From the NCBI GenBank assembly GCA_003151475.1, contig PLXQ01000031.1:7244-71243 (forward strand): a stretch of DNA of 64,000 nucleotides, in the 5' to 3' direction. The notes beneath the pieces are model-generated. The model had not been told where the DNA came from. It saw nothing but the letters and a program-made list of their open reading frames with translations, and did no database searches. Source of the stretch: Acidimicrobiaceae bacterium (lineage in GTDB: Bacteria; Actinomycetota; Acidimicrobiia; Acidimicrobiales; UBA8190). This document shows, in pieces, positions 1 through 8,466 of the stretch; within the stretch, counting starts at the first letter, position 1, and every line of letters starts with the position of its first letter. Position numbers and translations under genes: made by a program.

Positions 1-93
1 GCCGCAGGTGATGAAGCGCAGCAGGGACTTCTCCTCCTGGCTCTTCAGATAGGCGAGAATATCCTTTTCGATCAAATCCGATTGGTGGGCCAT
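1..93 (-). CDS. cysN: CysN, sulfate adenylyltransferase large subunit, N-terminal fragment
   Basis: The first 31 codons of a gene that runs off the left edge. The translated N-terminus contains [12 protein letters not shown], which matches the start of CysN, just before the GTPase P-loop. CysN is the GTP-hydrolysing partner of CysD in making adenosine 5'-phosphosulfate (APS) from sulfate and ATP. ATG start at 93, 113 bp downstream of cysD on the same strand, the usual cysDN order. The nucleotide composition is clearly less GC-rich than the rest of the window. Confidence 0.85.
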   Translation of the reverse strand, partial: MAHQSDLIEKDILAYLKSQEEKSLLRFITCG

Positions 94-206
94 AGTAAAC
101 CTCGAAGTAGGAATTATGAAGTATGAATTATGAAGAAACCCGCTCTTGCGCTACGACATCGGCTGTTAGAAATTTCATCCTTCATAATTCATAATTCATC
201 CATGTC
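94..206. repeat. AT-rich cysD-cysN spacer with direct and inverted 10-bp repeats
   Basis: The 10-mer GAATTATGAA occurs at 111-120 and 125-134 and as its exact inverse TTCATAATTC at 181-190, with partial copies next to it. The arms could fold into a hairpin in the cysDN transcript. This AT-rich spacer is unlike every other intergenic region of the window, which supports a different origin for the left edge. Confidence 0.7.
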
Positions 207-1139
207 TTAAAAATACCCTTCCTGTTTCTTCTTCTCCATGGAGCCAGCTTGATCGTGATCAATAAGCCGTCCCTGGCGCTCAGAGGTTCTGGTCAGCAAC
301 ATCTCCTGGATAATTTTGGGCAGGGTGTCCGCTTCCGATTCCACGGCGCCGGTAAGAGGGTAGCACCCCAGGGTGCGGAATCTGACCGATTTGTGCTGCA
401 CCTCCTCCCCTGGTTTCAGCTCCAGACGCTCGTCGTCCACCATGATCAACATGCCGTCCCGCTCCACCACCGGCCTGACGGCAGCATAGTAGAGCGGCAC
501 GATCGGAATGTTTTCCAGGTGGATGTACTGCCAGACGTCCAGCTCGGTCCAGTTTGAGAGCGGGAAGACCCGGATGCTCTCCCCCGGTTTGATCCGGGTG
601 TTGTAGAGATCCCACAACTCCGGTCGCTGGTTTTTGGGGTCCCAGCGGTGATTGGCGCTGCGAAAGGAGAAAATACGCTCCTTGGCCCTGGATTTTTCCT
701 CGTCCCGGCGGGCTCCGCCGAATGCGGCGTCAAACCGGTAGCGGTCCAGCGCCTGCTTCAGCCCTTCGGTCTTCATGACGTCGGTGTAGAGTGCCGAGCC
801 GTGGGTTAACGGGGAAACGCCGCGGCTGGCCCCCTCCTCGTTAACGTGCACGATCAGGTCCAGGCCGCATTCGGCAGCCATACGGTCGCGAAACTCTATC
901 ATTTCGCGGAATTTCCAGGTGGTGTCAACGTGCAGCAGGGGAAATGGCGGCGGTGCCGGGTAAAAGGCCTTGCGGGCCACGTGCAGCATGACCGCCGAGT
1001 CCTTGCCGATCGAGTAGAGCATCACCGGGTTGGCAAATTCGGCCACCACCTCGCGCATGATGTGGATGGACTGGGCCTCCAGGGCCTGGAGATGCGAGAG
1101 CTGATACTGGCCGGGACCGGCGGACACCCCCTGTTCCAT
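207..1139 (-). CDS. cysD: CysD, sulfate adenylyltransferase subunit 2
   Basis: 310 aa, full length for the family (about 300 aa). It catalyses ATP-sulfurylase chemistry with CysN, giving APS, the precursor of PAPS used by sulfotransferases or for assimilation. The ATP pyrophosphatase loop [10 protein letters not shown] lies near residue 40. Conserved blocks [34 protein letters not shown] and the C-terminal TSERQGR...GYF signature are all present. ATG at 1139 gives a protein aligning from its first helix; the open frame continues far upstream only because the neighbouring DNA lacks stops. Its composition and ATG start fit a proteobacterial-type gene better than the GTG-rich neighbours. It is divergent from cysQ, a functionally linked gene, so either transfer or a chimeric join is possible. 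Confidence 0.93.
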   Translation of the reverse strand: MEQGVSAGPGQYQLSHLQALEAQSIHIMREVVAEFANPVMLYSIGKDSAVMLHVARKAFYPAPPPFPLLHVDTTWKFREMIEFRDRMAAECGLDLIVHVNEEGASRGVSPLTHGSALYTDVMKTEGLKQALDRYRFDAAFGGARRDEEKSRAKERIFSFRSANHRWDPKNQRPELWDLYNTRIKPGESIRVFPLSNWTELDVWQYIHLENIPIVPLYYAAVRPVVERDGMLIMVDDERLELKPGEEVQHKSVRFRTLGCYPLTGAVESEADTLPKIIQEMLLTRTSERQGRLIDHDQAGSMEKKKQEGYF

Positions 1140-1241
1140 ATGGCTTTCCACGTTAGCCGGGAGCCCTTGGGAACCTGTTCCAGCGGCGTCAATTAGGGTC
1201 GTCTGACCCATCTCCTGTGACCCTGGACGAGGATCCGCCCC
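1140..1241. other. Divergent spacer and composition boundary between cysD and cysQ
   Basis: About 100 bp separate the divergent cysD and cysQ starts. Composition changes from moderate to very high G+C across this spacer. A GGATCC hexamer lies at 1231-1236, just before the cysQ ATG, and GGACGAGGA at 1225-1233 could serve as the cysQ ribosome-binding site. I see no clear promoter. The spacer is the most likely place for a recombination or assembly junction. Confidence 0.5.
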
Positions 1242-2018
1242 ATGGCCAGCACCGAAGACCACGCCCTCGCCGCCCGGATCGCCGGTCGCGCCGGGGCTCT
1301 GCTGCTCGATGTCCGCCGGGAGGCGGGAACCGAGAGGGCGGGCCTCGGTGACGAAGGCGACCGGCGGGCGCACCAGATGATCATGGCGGCGCTGCTCGAC
1401 GCACGTCCGGCCGACGCCGTGCTGTCGGAGGAATCGGGAAAGGCCGATGAAGACGCGCCGCTGACGACCCCCGGCAGCGGCGATGCGCAGGGGAGCCGGC
1501 GGGTGTGGATCGTCGATCCCCTCGACGGGACGAGGGAGTACGGCGAAGGTCGGGCCGACTTCGCCGTGCATGTGGCGCTGGTCGAGAACGGTGTGGCCGG
1601 CGTGGGCGCCGTCGCTCTTCCCGGCGAGGATCTCGTTCTGAATACGGGTGAGCCCCCGCCGCTGGCTGCCCTGCACACAGGGCGGCCGCGGATCCTGGTG
1701 AGCCGGACCCGGCCGCCGATCGAGGTGGCGGCCGTGGCCGCCGGGCTCGACGCCGAGTTGCTGCCCATGGGATCGGCCGGGGCGAAGACAATGGCGGTGG
1801 TGCGCGGCGAGGGCGAGATCTACCTGCACTCCGGCGGGCAGTACGAATGGGACTCGGCCGCCCCCGTGGCCGTGGCGCTGGCCGCCGGGCTGCACGCCAG
1901 CCGGCTCGACGGTTCCGCTCTCGTTTATGACCGGCCCGACCCGTGGCTGCCCGACCTTCTGGTGTGCCGGCCCGAGCTGGCCGAGAAGGTCCTCTCGCTG
2001 CTGCGGGGCGCCCCGTAG
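1242..2018 (+). CDS. cysQ: CysQ-like 3'(2'),5'-bisphosphate nucleotidase
   Basis: 258 aa, an inositol-monophosphatase-fold phosphatase. Metal-binding motifs are visible: LSEESGK near residue 65 and [12 protein letters not shown] near residue 90, and a C-terminal [15 protein letters not shown] block equivalent to the family's second WD(x)AA motif. The likely substrate is PAP (3'-phosphoadenosine 5'-phosphate), the by-product of PAPS-dependent sulfotransfer, or PAPS itself. With cysDN on one side and six sulfotransferases downstream, removal of inhibitory PAP is the natural role. Inositol phosphate hydrolysis is the main alternative. ATG start follows a GGACGAGGA ribosome-binding site. It begins a plus-strand run with the next three genes. 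Confidence 0.85.
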   Translation: MASTEDHALAARIAGRAGALLLDVRREAGTERAGLGDEGDRRAHQMIMAALLDARPADAVLSEESGKADEDAPLTTPGSGDAQGSRRVWIVDPLDGTREYGEGRADFAVHVALVENGVAGVGAVALPGEDLVLNTGEPPPLAALHTGRPRILVSRTRPPIEVAAVAAGLDAELLPMGSAGAKTMAVVRGEGEIYLHSGGQYEWDSAAPVAVALAAGLHASRLDGSALVYDRPDPWLPDLLVCRPELAEKVLSLLRGAP

Positions 2019-2028
2019 TGTGGCCGGG

Positions 2029-2739
2029 GTGAGCCAGCCGGCCAGCGGCGCCGCCGTGGTGGTGCGGCTCGGGAACGCCGTCGATGCCGAAGTGGCGGCG
2101 CGGCTGCACGCCGGGCTGATCACCGAGGGCTTTCTCTCCGCCCTCGGTCCCCGATTCCTGCGCCGGCTGTACCGACGGGTGGCGTTGTCGGACGACTCCT
2201 TTCTGTTGGTGGCCGAAGGTCCCGACCCCGTCGGTGATGGGAGCGGCATCGGTGGTGGCCCTGCGGCCGGATTCCTGGCCGGGGCGCTCGACCTCGGGGC
2301 TCTGTACCGGCGCTTCGTGCTCCACGACGGAGTTGCCGCCGCCGTGGGGTCCTTGCCCGAACTACTCAGGTCGTGGCGCCGGGCGTGGGAGACGCTGCGT
2401 CACGGGACCAGCGGCGGCGGCGAGGAAGAGGCCGGCCCCCGCGTGGCCGAGCTCCTGTCGATCGCCGTTGATCCAGCCTGGCAGGGCCGGCAGGTGGGGA
2501 CGCTGCTCGTCCAGGGCTTCCTGGACGAGCTGGCCCGGCGCGGTGCCGGTGGTGCCCAGGTGGTGGTGGGGGCCGACAACGGGCCGGCCATCGCCCTGTA
2601 CCGACGCTGCGGATTCGTGCCCGGGCAGAGCTTCGCGCTGCACCGGGGCACCGTGTCGCTGCTGATGCGGCGTCCGGTGGGTGCCGGTCCGCAGGACATG
2701 GGGCCCGGGGCCCAGCCGGACGGGGCCGGGTCCGCATGA
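2029..2739 (+). CDS. GNAT-family N-acetyltransferase
   Basis: About 236 aa. The C-terminal half carries the GNAT acetyl-CoA-binding core: [19 protein letters not shown] followed by a helix and the [18 protein letters not shown] motif near the end. The substrate is unknown; a position before a WecA-like transferase and an EpsN-type aminotransferase suggests acetylation of an amino-sugar or glycan intermediate. GTG at 2029 is chosen; GTG at 2020 is equally possible because both lie just after the cysQ stop at 2018. It overlaps the next gene's ATG by 4 bp, implying translational coupling. The first ~100 residues are Ala/Gly-rich and not recognisable. Confidence 0.8.
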   Translation: MSQPASGAAVVVRLGNAVDAEVAARLHAGLITEGFLSALGPRFLRRLYRRVALSDDSFLLVAEGPDPVGDGSGIGGGPAAGFLAGALDLGALYRRFVLHDGVAAAVGSLPELLRSWRRAWETLRHGTSGGGEEEAGPRVAELLSIAVDPAWQGRQVGTLLVQGFLDELARRGAGGAQVVVGADNGPAIALYRRCGFVPGQSFALHRGTVSLLMRRPVGAGPQDMGPGAQPDGAGSA

Positions 2740-3704
2740 CGGCACGCCTCGTGCTGGCCGGCGGCGGGGGTCTCGTCGTCGCCCTGGTGGCCACTCCCCT
2801 GGCGGCGGCGGTGGCCCGGCGGGCGGGGGTGGTCGACCGGCCCGGGGAACTGAAGCCCCAGACCGAGGCCGTTCCTTACCTGGGGGGCGTGGCCGTGTTC
2901 CTGGCCGCCGTGGTGGGCGGGGCCGTGGGGCGGCCCCTTCTGCTGCTGCCGCTCGGCCTGGCGCTCGTTCTCGGGGTGACCGACGATGCTGTGCACCTGC
3001 CGCCGCTCGTCCGGCTCGGGGGGCAGCTGGCCATCGGCGCCGTGGTGGCCGCCGTGGTGCGGACCCATCTGCCCGGTCCGGTCGGTCCCGTGCTGGTGGT
3101 GGCCGTGACCGTGCTGCTGATGAACGGGGTGAACATGATCGACGGTCTCGACGCGTTGGCGGGAGGAGTGGTGGCCGTGGGCGCCGGGGCCTTCGCCTGG
3201 ATGCTGGGCGGCGACGGGCGCGCCCTGGCCCTCGGCCTGGCCTTCGGCCTGGCCGGCTTCCTCGTCTACAACCGGCCCCCGGCGCGGATCTATCTGGGCG
3301 ACGGAGGGGCGTACCTGTTGGGAACCGCCCTGACCGTGTTGCTGGCATCGGCGTGGGCGCCCGGGGTGCGGGCATCGGTGGGGATGGCCGGCCTCGTCCT
3401 GGTGGCCGTGCCCGCCGCCGAGGTCCTCTTCGCCGTGATCCGGCGTCTGCGCAGCCGGCGCTCCCTCGTCCTCGGGGACCGGGGTCATCCCTACGACCGG
3501 CTGGTGGCCCGGGGCTGGCCGGGCCCGCGTGCCAGCGCTCTCTACATCGTCGTGGCCGCCGGCTGCGGCGCTGTGGGGCGGGCCGTGGCCGTGCCCCACG
3601 GACCGGCGGCGGCCATCCTGGCTGTCGTCGTGGTCGCTCTCGCCCTGGTGGCCGGAGCCGCCGTGACGGGCGTGCTGACACCCGAGAGGGGGGAGACCCC
3701 GTGA
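2736..3704 (+). CDS. WecA/MraY-family undecaprenyl-phosphate sugar-1-phosphate transferase
   Basis: 322 aa, polytopic inner-membrane protein. Family signatures are in order: DRPGELKPQTEAVPYLGG near the N-terminus, LMNGVNMIDGLDALAGG (catalytic Asn/Asp loop) near residue 130, IYLGDGGAYLLG near 190, and a cytosolic RGHPYDRLVARGW loop near 250. The family moves a sugar-1-phosphate, usually N-acetylhexosamine-1-P, from UDP-sugar to undecaprenyl phosphate. This makes it the probable initiating enzyme of the lipid-linked glycan built by this locus. It has WecA-like rather than MraY-like architecture, since the peptidoglycan-specific HHHFE loop is absent. It overlaps the next gene by 4 bp (GTGA). Confidence 0.9.
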   Translation: MTARLVLAGGGGLVVALVATPLAAAVARRAGVVDRPGELKPQTEAVPYLGGVAVFLAAVVGGAVGRPLLLLPLGLALVLGVTDDAVHLPPLVRLGGQLAIGAVVAAVVRTHLPGPVGPVLVVAVTVLLMNGVNMIDGLDALAGGVVAVGAGAFAWMLGGDGRALALGLAFGLAGFLVYNRPPARIYLGDGGAYLLGTALTVLLASAWAPGVRASVGMAGLVLVAVPAAEVLFAVIRRLRSRRSLVLGDRGHPYDRLVARGWPGPRASALYIVVAAGCGAVGRAVAVPHGPAAAILAVVVVALALVAGAAVTGVLTPERGETP

Positions 3705-4825
3705 CGCGGATCTACCTGTCCCCGCCCGATGTCGGAGAGGCCGAGAGGCAACTGCTGCTCGACGCCTTCGACTCCAATTGGATAGCCCCGCTCGGGCCCC
3801 ACGTGGACGGCTTCGAACGTGACATGGCCGAGCGGACGCAGATTCCCGGGGCGCTGGCGTTGTCCAGCGGCACGGCGGCACTGCACCTGGCCCTGCTTCT
3901 GCTGGGGGTGGAGCCCGGGGACGACGTGCTCGTGCCCAGCCAGACTTTCGTGGCCACCGCCAACGTCGTCACCTACGTGGGAGCCCGACCGGTCCTGGTC
4001 GATTCCGATCCGGCCACCTGGACGATCGATCCGGCGCTGGTGGTCGAGGAGCTCGAGAGGCGGGCCCGGGAGGGCCGTCTGCCGGCGGCCGTGATCACCG
4101 TCGATCTGTACGGGCAGTGTGCGGACTACGACCGGATCCTGGCTGCCTGCGCCGACTACGAGGTGCCGGTGCTCGAGGACGCCGCCGAGGCGCTGGGCGC
4201 CAGCTACCGGGGCCGGGCGGCGGGGTCCTTCGGCGCCGCCGGGGTCTTCTCCTTCAACGGCAACAAGATCATCACGACGAGCGGCGGCGGGATGCTCGTC
4301 TCCCACGACGAGGCGCTGATCGAACGGGCCCGGTACCTGTCCACCCAGGCCCGGGAGCCCGTCGTCCACTACGAGCACGTGGCCATCGGCTTCAACTACC
4401 GGCTGAGCAACCTGTTGGCGGCCCTGGGCCGGGCCCAGCTGCGGGGCCTGGACGAGCGGGTGGCGGCCCGGAAGGCCATCAACGAGGCCTACCGGGCCGC
4501 GCTGGCCGATGTGCCGGGCATCGACTTCATGCCCTGGGCCGCCTACGGCGAGCCCAACTACTGGCTGACCTGCATCCTGGTCGATTCCGAGGCCTTCGGG
4601 GCCGGCCATGAGGACATCCGGATGGCCCTCGAGGCCTTGGACATCGAGTCCCGCCCCACCTGGAAGCCCCTCCACCTCCAGCCGGTCTTTGCCGACGCTC
4701 CCACCGTGGGCGGCGCTGTAGCGGCGTCCATCTTCGAACGGGGTCTCTGTCTGCCCAGCGGATCGCGCCTGGAGAGCGCCGACCTCGAGCGGATCACCGA
4801 CACCATCCGTGACCTGGCCCGCTGA
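3701..4825 (+). CDS. EpsN/PglE-like PLP-dependent sugar aminotransferase (DegT/DnrJ/EryC1)
   Basis: 374 aa. Starts IYLSPPDVGEAERQ, then SNWIAPLGPHVDGFE. The catalytic PLP lysine lies in FSFNGNKIITTSGGGM near residue 188, and NYRLSNLLAALGRAQL and ICLPSGS-like (LCLPSGSRLES) blocks follow. The whole protein resembles Bacillus EpsN and Campylobacter PglE, which aminate UDP-4-keto-6-deoxy-GlcNAc to give UDP-4-amino sugars (the bacillosamine route). GTG start at 3701 overlaps the previous stop and sits behind a strong GAGAGGGGGGAG ribosome-binding site at 3684-3695. The keto-sugar donor could come from the CapD-like dehydratase at 43.2 kb. Confidence 0.92.
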   Translation: MTRIYLSPPDVGEAERQLLLDAFDSNWIAPLGPHVDGFERDMAERTQIPGALALSSGTAALHLALLLLGVEPGDDVLVPSQTFVATANVVTYVGARPVLVDSDPATWTIDPALVVEELERRAREGRLPAAVITVDLYGQCADYDRILAACADYEVPVLEDAAEALGASYRGRAAGSFGAAGVFSFNGNKIITTSGGGMLVSHDEALIERARYLSTQAREPVVHYEHVAIGFNYRLSNLLAALGRAQLRGLDERVAARKAINEAYRAALADVPGIDFMPWAAYGEPNYWLTCILVDSEAFGAGHEDIRMALEALDIESRPTWKPLHLQPVFADAPTVGGAVAASIFERGLCLPSGSRLESADLERITDTIRDLAR

Positions 4826-4937
4826 CCGATAGAGGCCGCCACCAGCCACGTCCACAGCTTCACTTTGCACTCTGAGTGGGATAATACCTCCCGCTTCGTG
4901 GTCAAGATTCCCACCCAAAGTGTCGAACTAGCCATGG

Positions 4938-6554
4938 ATGCCGTCAACTTTCCCCCTTTCTGGCCGTACCCCCTTCTGGAGCCGGTGCCACGGCACCGCC
5001 GTCAGCCTGAGCCTGCTCGCACTGGTGGCGGCAGCCGTCGCCGCCGGGCCGAGCATCGCCTCGGCGGCGTCGAAAAAGGCCACGAAGGCGGCGACCGCCA
5101 CGACCACCACCACCGGGGGATCGGCCACCACGACGACCCCGCCGACGACGACAACCACCACCCCGCCGACCACGACAACCACCTCGACCACGACGCCGCC
5201 CACCACCACATCGACGACCAAGCCGGCAGCCAAGCCGGCGGCAAACACGAAGACCACGACGACCACGTCGACGAACGCCCCGGCCGTCACTACGACGACC
5301 GCGGCGCCGACGGCCAAGAGCAAGGCGGCGCGGATCGTGCCCGGGCCCAATGTGGTGACGACGAGCGGTGTCGACCTCGACGCCGGCGTTGCCGGTGTGG
5401 CTCCCCCGACGACGATCGCCGCCGACTGCTCGGTTGACGTGTCCGCATCGCTCCAGGCGTGGCTGTCCACCTTGACGCCCGGCATCCTCGTCCGGCCGGC
5501 GGCGGGCGCCTGCTACCGGATCGACCGGGGCGTCACTCTGCGGTTTCCCGTGGGTCTCACCATCGACGGCGGGACGTTCAGGAACACCACCACGCAGAAC
5601 AGCTTCACCGGGCAGGGCCTGGGACGAGCCACCTTCAATGTCCTCGGCGGCAGCGCAGTGACCTTCGAGGACCTGACGATCGTGGGCGCCAACCCCAGCG
5701 GCTACCACCCGGCCCTCGCCTTCGAAGCGGGAATCACCCTGCAAGGTACGACCGGGGCCGTGATCCGCAACGTGACCATCAACCACGTCTACGGCGACGG
5801 GATCACCCTGGACCCGCTGCGCGGTGGCAGTGACCACATGTCGGGCGGGATCGTCTCGCCCGTCACGAACCTGAACATCAGCGCCGTGAACATCACGGGA
5901 AGCGGGCGTCAGGGCATCGCGCTGGTGAGTGTGAACACAGCCAACATCGACAACGTCGCCCTCACCAACGTGGGCATGGACAGCTTCGACGTCGAAGCCG
6001 ACGAGGCCCACGAAGGGGCCGTGAATGTAACGATCGACGGCTGCACGTCGAGCACATGGAACGGTGGGGCGTTCTTCGCCAACGCCGGGGCCAGCAACGG
6101 AGCGTTTACGCGCAACATCACCGTCGAGAACTGCCGGATGCTTCACCCTCAGGGCGGCAACGCCGTGATCGTCGAGAACGCCGATCACGCCAGCGTGGAG
6201 AGGGGGCCCATCGTCTTCTCGAACGACACGCTCTGGTGCGGAGCGAGCGTCTATGTGGGCTGCTTCCAACTGAACCGCGCCAACGTGTCGGTCACGGACA
6301 CCACCATCCAGTACCCCAAGGAAAACCCGATCCACGAGGACCTGTATCACGCCGGGAACGCGACCAGCCTGTCGTTCGTGAACGACTCGGTGCTGGGCTA
6401 CACCGACGTGGGACAGGCGAACGCGAGCAACACCATCACGACGTCGGGGGGAACCTGGCAGCGTGCTCACCCCGCCGTCACCGTGGCACGTTCGGAGCGC
6501 CCCGTCGCCGTCCGGCGGGCGGTGCGTGACAACCGCGCCGCACGGCGCGTCTAG
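4938..6554 (+). CDS. Secreted right-handed parallel beta-helix protein with Thr/Pro linker
   Basis: 538 aa. An Arg-containing N-region and hydrophobic stretch (about residues 22-42, ending ASA) form a signal peptide. Residues ~45-130 are almost pure Thr/Pro/Ala/Lys low complexity, a cell-wall-spanning linker. From ~170 on there are repeated short beta-strand units (VTFEDLTIVGANPSGYHPAL, VIRNVTINHVYGDGITLDP, NISAVNITGSGRQGIAL, VTIDGCTSSTWNGGAFF), typical of pectate-lyase-like beta-helices. Members are polysaccharide lyases, epimerases or glycan-binding proteins; which applies here is not clear. ATG at 4938 is preceded by a 112-bp spacer containing GATAAT (4880-4885), a plausible -10 box. Confidence 0.75.
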   Translation: MPSTFPLSGRTPFWSRCHGTAVSLSLLALVAAAVAAGPSIASAASKKATKAATATTTTTGGSATTTTPPTTTTTTPPTTTTTSTTTPPTTTSTTKPAAKPAANTKTTTTTSTNAPAVTTTTAAPTAKSKAARIVPGPNVVTTSGVDLDAGVAGVAPPTTIAADCSVDVSASLQAWLSTLTPGILVRPAAGACYRIDRGVTLRFPVGLTIDGGTFRNTTTQNSFTGQGLGRATFNVLGGSAVTFEDLTIVGANPSGYHPALAFEAGITLQGTTGAVIRNVTINHVYGDGITLDPLRGGSDHMSGGIVSPVTNLNISAVNITGSGRQGIALVSVNTANIDNVALTNVGMDSFDVEADEAHEGAVNVTIDGCTSSTWNGGAFFANAGASNGAFTRNITVENCRMLHPQGGNAVIVENADHASVERGPIVFSNDTLWCGASVYVGCFQLNRANVSVTDTTIQYPKENPIHEDLYHAGNATSLSFVNDSVLGYTDVGQANASNTITTSGGTWQRAHPAVTVARSERPVAVRRAVRDNRAARRV

Positions 6555-6623
6555 GCCCCGAATACGGCAAATCCAGCTGTTACGCTGGGCCCGAGGTCCG
6601 GCGCCGGATCGGGGCCGAAATCA

Positions 6624-7397
6624 GTGACCGGGGGGACCGTGGGTCTTGCCAACGAGATGACGACATCGGTGGATTCGAGCCGGGGGCGGGCAGCCGGCCG
6701 GGGCCATGTGCTGCAGCCGCAGTGGGACGGCACCGACTCCATTCGGGAGCGCTATGACGCCGTGCGGCCGTGGCTTCAGGCCCAGTCGGTGCTCGACATC
6801 GGCTGCGCATCGCGTTACGGCCGTGACGACTGGTTGCACGGGCTGCTGGCGCGCGACACCACCGATCTGGTGGGCATCGACATGAACACCAAGATCGTGA
6901 ACGATCTGCAGATGGCCGGCTATGACGTCCGGCTGGCCGATGCGCAGGACTTCGATCTGCACCGCCAATTCGACGTGGTCTTCGCCGGGGAGCTCATCGA
7001 GCACCTCGATAACGTCCACGGCTTCCTCACGAGCGTCCGGCGGCACCTGGCGCCGGGCGGGCGGCTGGTGCTCACCACGCCCAACGCGTTCTACATCGGG
7101 AATTTCATCTACCGGCTCGGTGGCCACGCCCGCGTCCACCCCCAGCACACGGCGTGGTACTGCGAGAGCACGCTGCGGCGGGTGATCACGGTCAACGGCT
7201 TCGAGAACGTCGACATCCACTACATCGGCCACGCCAGTCGCACACCGGCGCGTCGGCTGGCCAGCTTCTCCTTCCGTCATCTCCTGCCCGACCACCTCGC
7301 TCTCGACACCATGGTGGCGGTGGCCAGCGGTCACGACCTCGGTGCCGGCGATGACGGCGGGACGACGGATACCGGCGGTCGTCCGTCGGACGCCTAG
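6624..7397 (+). CDS. Class I SAM-dependent methyltransferase
   Basis: 257 aa. Motif I SVLDIGCASRYGRDDWL is near residue 52, the acidic VGIDMNTKIV strand follows, DVVFAGELIEHLDNV is the post-II motif, and HLAPGGRLVLTTPNAFYI completes the Rossmann methyltransferase signature. The substrate is unknown; in a glycan cluster O-methylation of a sugar is likely. GTG at 6624 is taken as start; GTG 6639, preceded by GGGGGGACC, and ATG 6657 are alternatives. A GCTGTTACGCT element just upstream resembles other -10 regions in this locus. The next gene starts 18 bp downstream, so the two are probably co-transcribed. Confidence 0.82.
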   Translation: MTGGTVGLANEMTTSVDSSRGRAAGRGHVLQPQWDGTDSIRERYDAVRPWLQAQSVLDIGCASRYGRDDWLHGLLARDTTDLVGIDMNTKIVNDLQMAGYDVRLADAQDFDLHRQFDVVFAGELIEHLDNVHGFLTSVRRHLAPGGRLVLTTPNAFYIGNFIYRLGGHARVHPQHTAWYCESTLRRVITVNGFENVDIHYIGHASRTPARRLASFSFRHLLPDHLALDTMVAVASGHDLGAGDDGGTTDTGGRPSDA

Positions 7398-7414
7398 TCG
7401 ACGGGGCTGCTTCT

Positions 7415-8428
7415 GTGACCACGCCCCGCCGTCCCGGTGCCTTCGTGATCTCGCTCGACTTCGAGCTGCACTGGGGGATGCGGGATCACACCGATGTCCA
7501 GGAGGCGGCGGAGGCCGACCTCGTGCGCAGCCGCGATCATGTCCGGCGCCTGGCCGATCTCTTCGCCGAGCGCGCCGTGCGGGCCACATGGGCCACGGTG
7601 GGCATGCTCTTCGCCTCCTCGCGCCGCGAGCTCGAGCCCTATCTCCCCACCGTCCGGCCTCGCTATGACCGGGCCGAGCTCGACCCGTACGTCGAGGTCC
7701 TCGGAGAGGACGAGGACGCCGACCCGCTGCACTTCGCCGGATCTCTCGTCCGCCATCTCGCCGCCACGCCGGGCCAGGAGGTGGCGTCGCACACCTTCTC
7801 CCACTACTACTGCTTGGAGCCCGGTCAGGACGAAGAGGCCCTGCGCGCCGATCTGGCCGCCGCCCGGGCCATCGCCGCTCCCCTCGGTCTGCCCCTGAAC
7901 AGCATCGTGCTACCACGCAATCAGTGGAACCCCCGGTACGCGCGGGCGATCCGTGAGAGCGGATTCTCGTGTTATCGAGGACCCCAGCCGTCGTGGGGAT
8001 ACCGGGCGCAGAGCAACGAGACCACCACCGTGGCGCGCCGTGCGGCCCGCCTGGCCGACACGTACGCCGGTCTGTCTGCGCCGCCCACCTTCGCCTGGGA
8101 CGAGCTCGTCGATGACACGGGTCTGTGCAACATCGCGGCCAGTGCCTTTCTCCGCCCCTATTCACCGCGTCGGCAGGCACTGGAGGGCCGCCGACGGGCC
8201 CGGCTGATTGCCGGTCTGCGCAGCGCCGCCCGTCGGGGCCGCCTATTCCACCTGTGGTGGCATCCGCACAACTTCGCCCGCTACCCGGAGGAAGGCTTTG
8301 CTCTCCTCAATTTCCTGCTCGACGAATCCGACCGGCTGGCCGGCTCCGACGGGCTCCGGTCGATGTCGATGGGCGACGTGAGCGCCATGGCCCTGGCCGA
8401 TACCCCAGGCGGCCACAGCGGTCCCTGA
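7415..8428 (+). CDS. Polysaccharide deacetylase (NodB-homology domain)
   Basis: 337 aa. Starts with FVISLDFELHWGM, where the Asp of the first NodB motif (catalytic base and metal site) is visible. VASHTFSHYYCLEPGQ near residue 127 provides the H-x(3)-H-like metal ligands, and LPRNQWNPRYARAIRESGF and the WWHPHNFARYPEEG block near 280 are the later conserved motifs. The family removes N- or O-acetyl groups from glycans. There is no signal peptide, so it may act on a cytoplasmic lipid-linked intermediate. GTG start at 7415. It ends 38 bp before the convergent formyltransferase. Confidence 0.82.
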   Translation: MTTPRRPGAFVISLDFELHWGMRDHTDVQEAAEADLVRSRDHVRRLADLFAERAVRATWATVGMLFASSRRELEPYLPTVRPRYDRAELDPYVEVLGEDEDADPLHFAGSLVRHLAATPGQEVASHTFSHYYCLEPGQDEEALRADLAAARAIAAPLGLPLNSIVLPRNQWNPRYARAIRESGFSCYRGPQPSWGYRAQSNETTTVARRAARLADTYAGLSAPPTFAWDELVDDTGLCNIAASAFLRPYSPRRQALEGRRRARLIAGLRSAARRGRLFHLWWHPHNFARYPEEGFALLNFLLDESDRLAGSDGLRSMSMGDVSAMALADTPGGHSGP

Positions 8429-8466
8429 GACTCGGCCCTCTGGTGCATTTCGAGCGCTGTCGTGGT

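Noticed and set aside
207..2249. A 680-codon minus-strand open frame including cysD
   Set aside because: Only the C-terminal 310 codons are CysD; the rest is antisense to cysQ and reflects absence of stops in high-GC DNA.
2362..3881. Long minus-strand open frames opposite the GNAT and WecA-like genes
   Set aside because: Arg/Pro/Gly-rich shadow translations without domains; the plus-strand genes carry clear motifs.
5100..5330. Thr/Pro codon repeats in the first beta-helix gene as a separate repeat element
   Set aside because: They are part of a secreted-protein linker and are less regular than the 41.8 kb tract.
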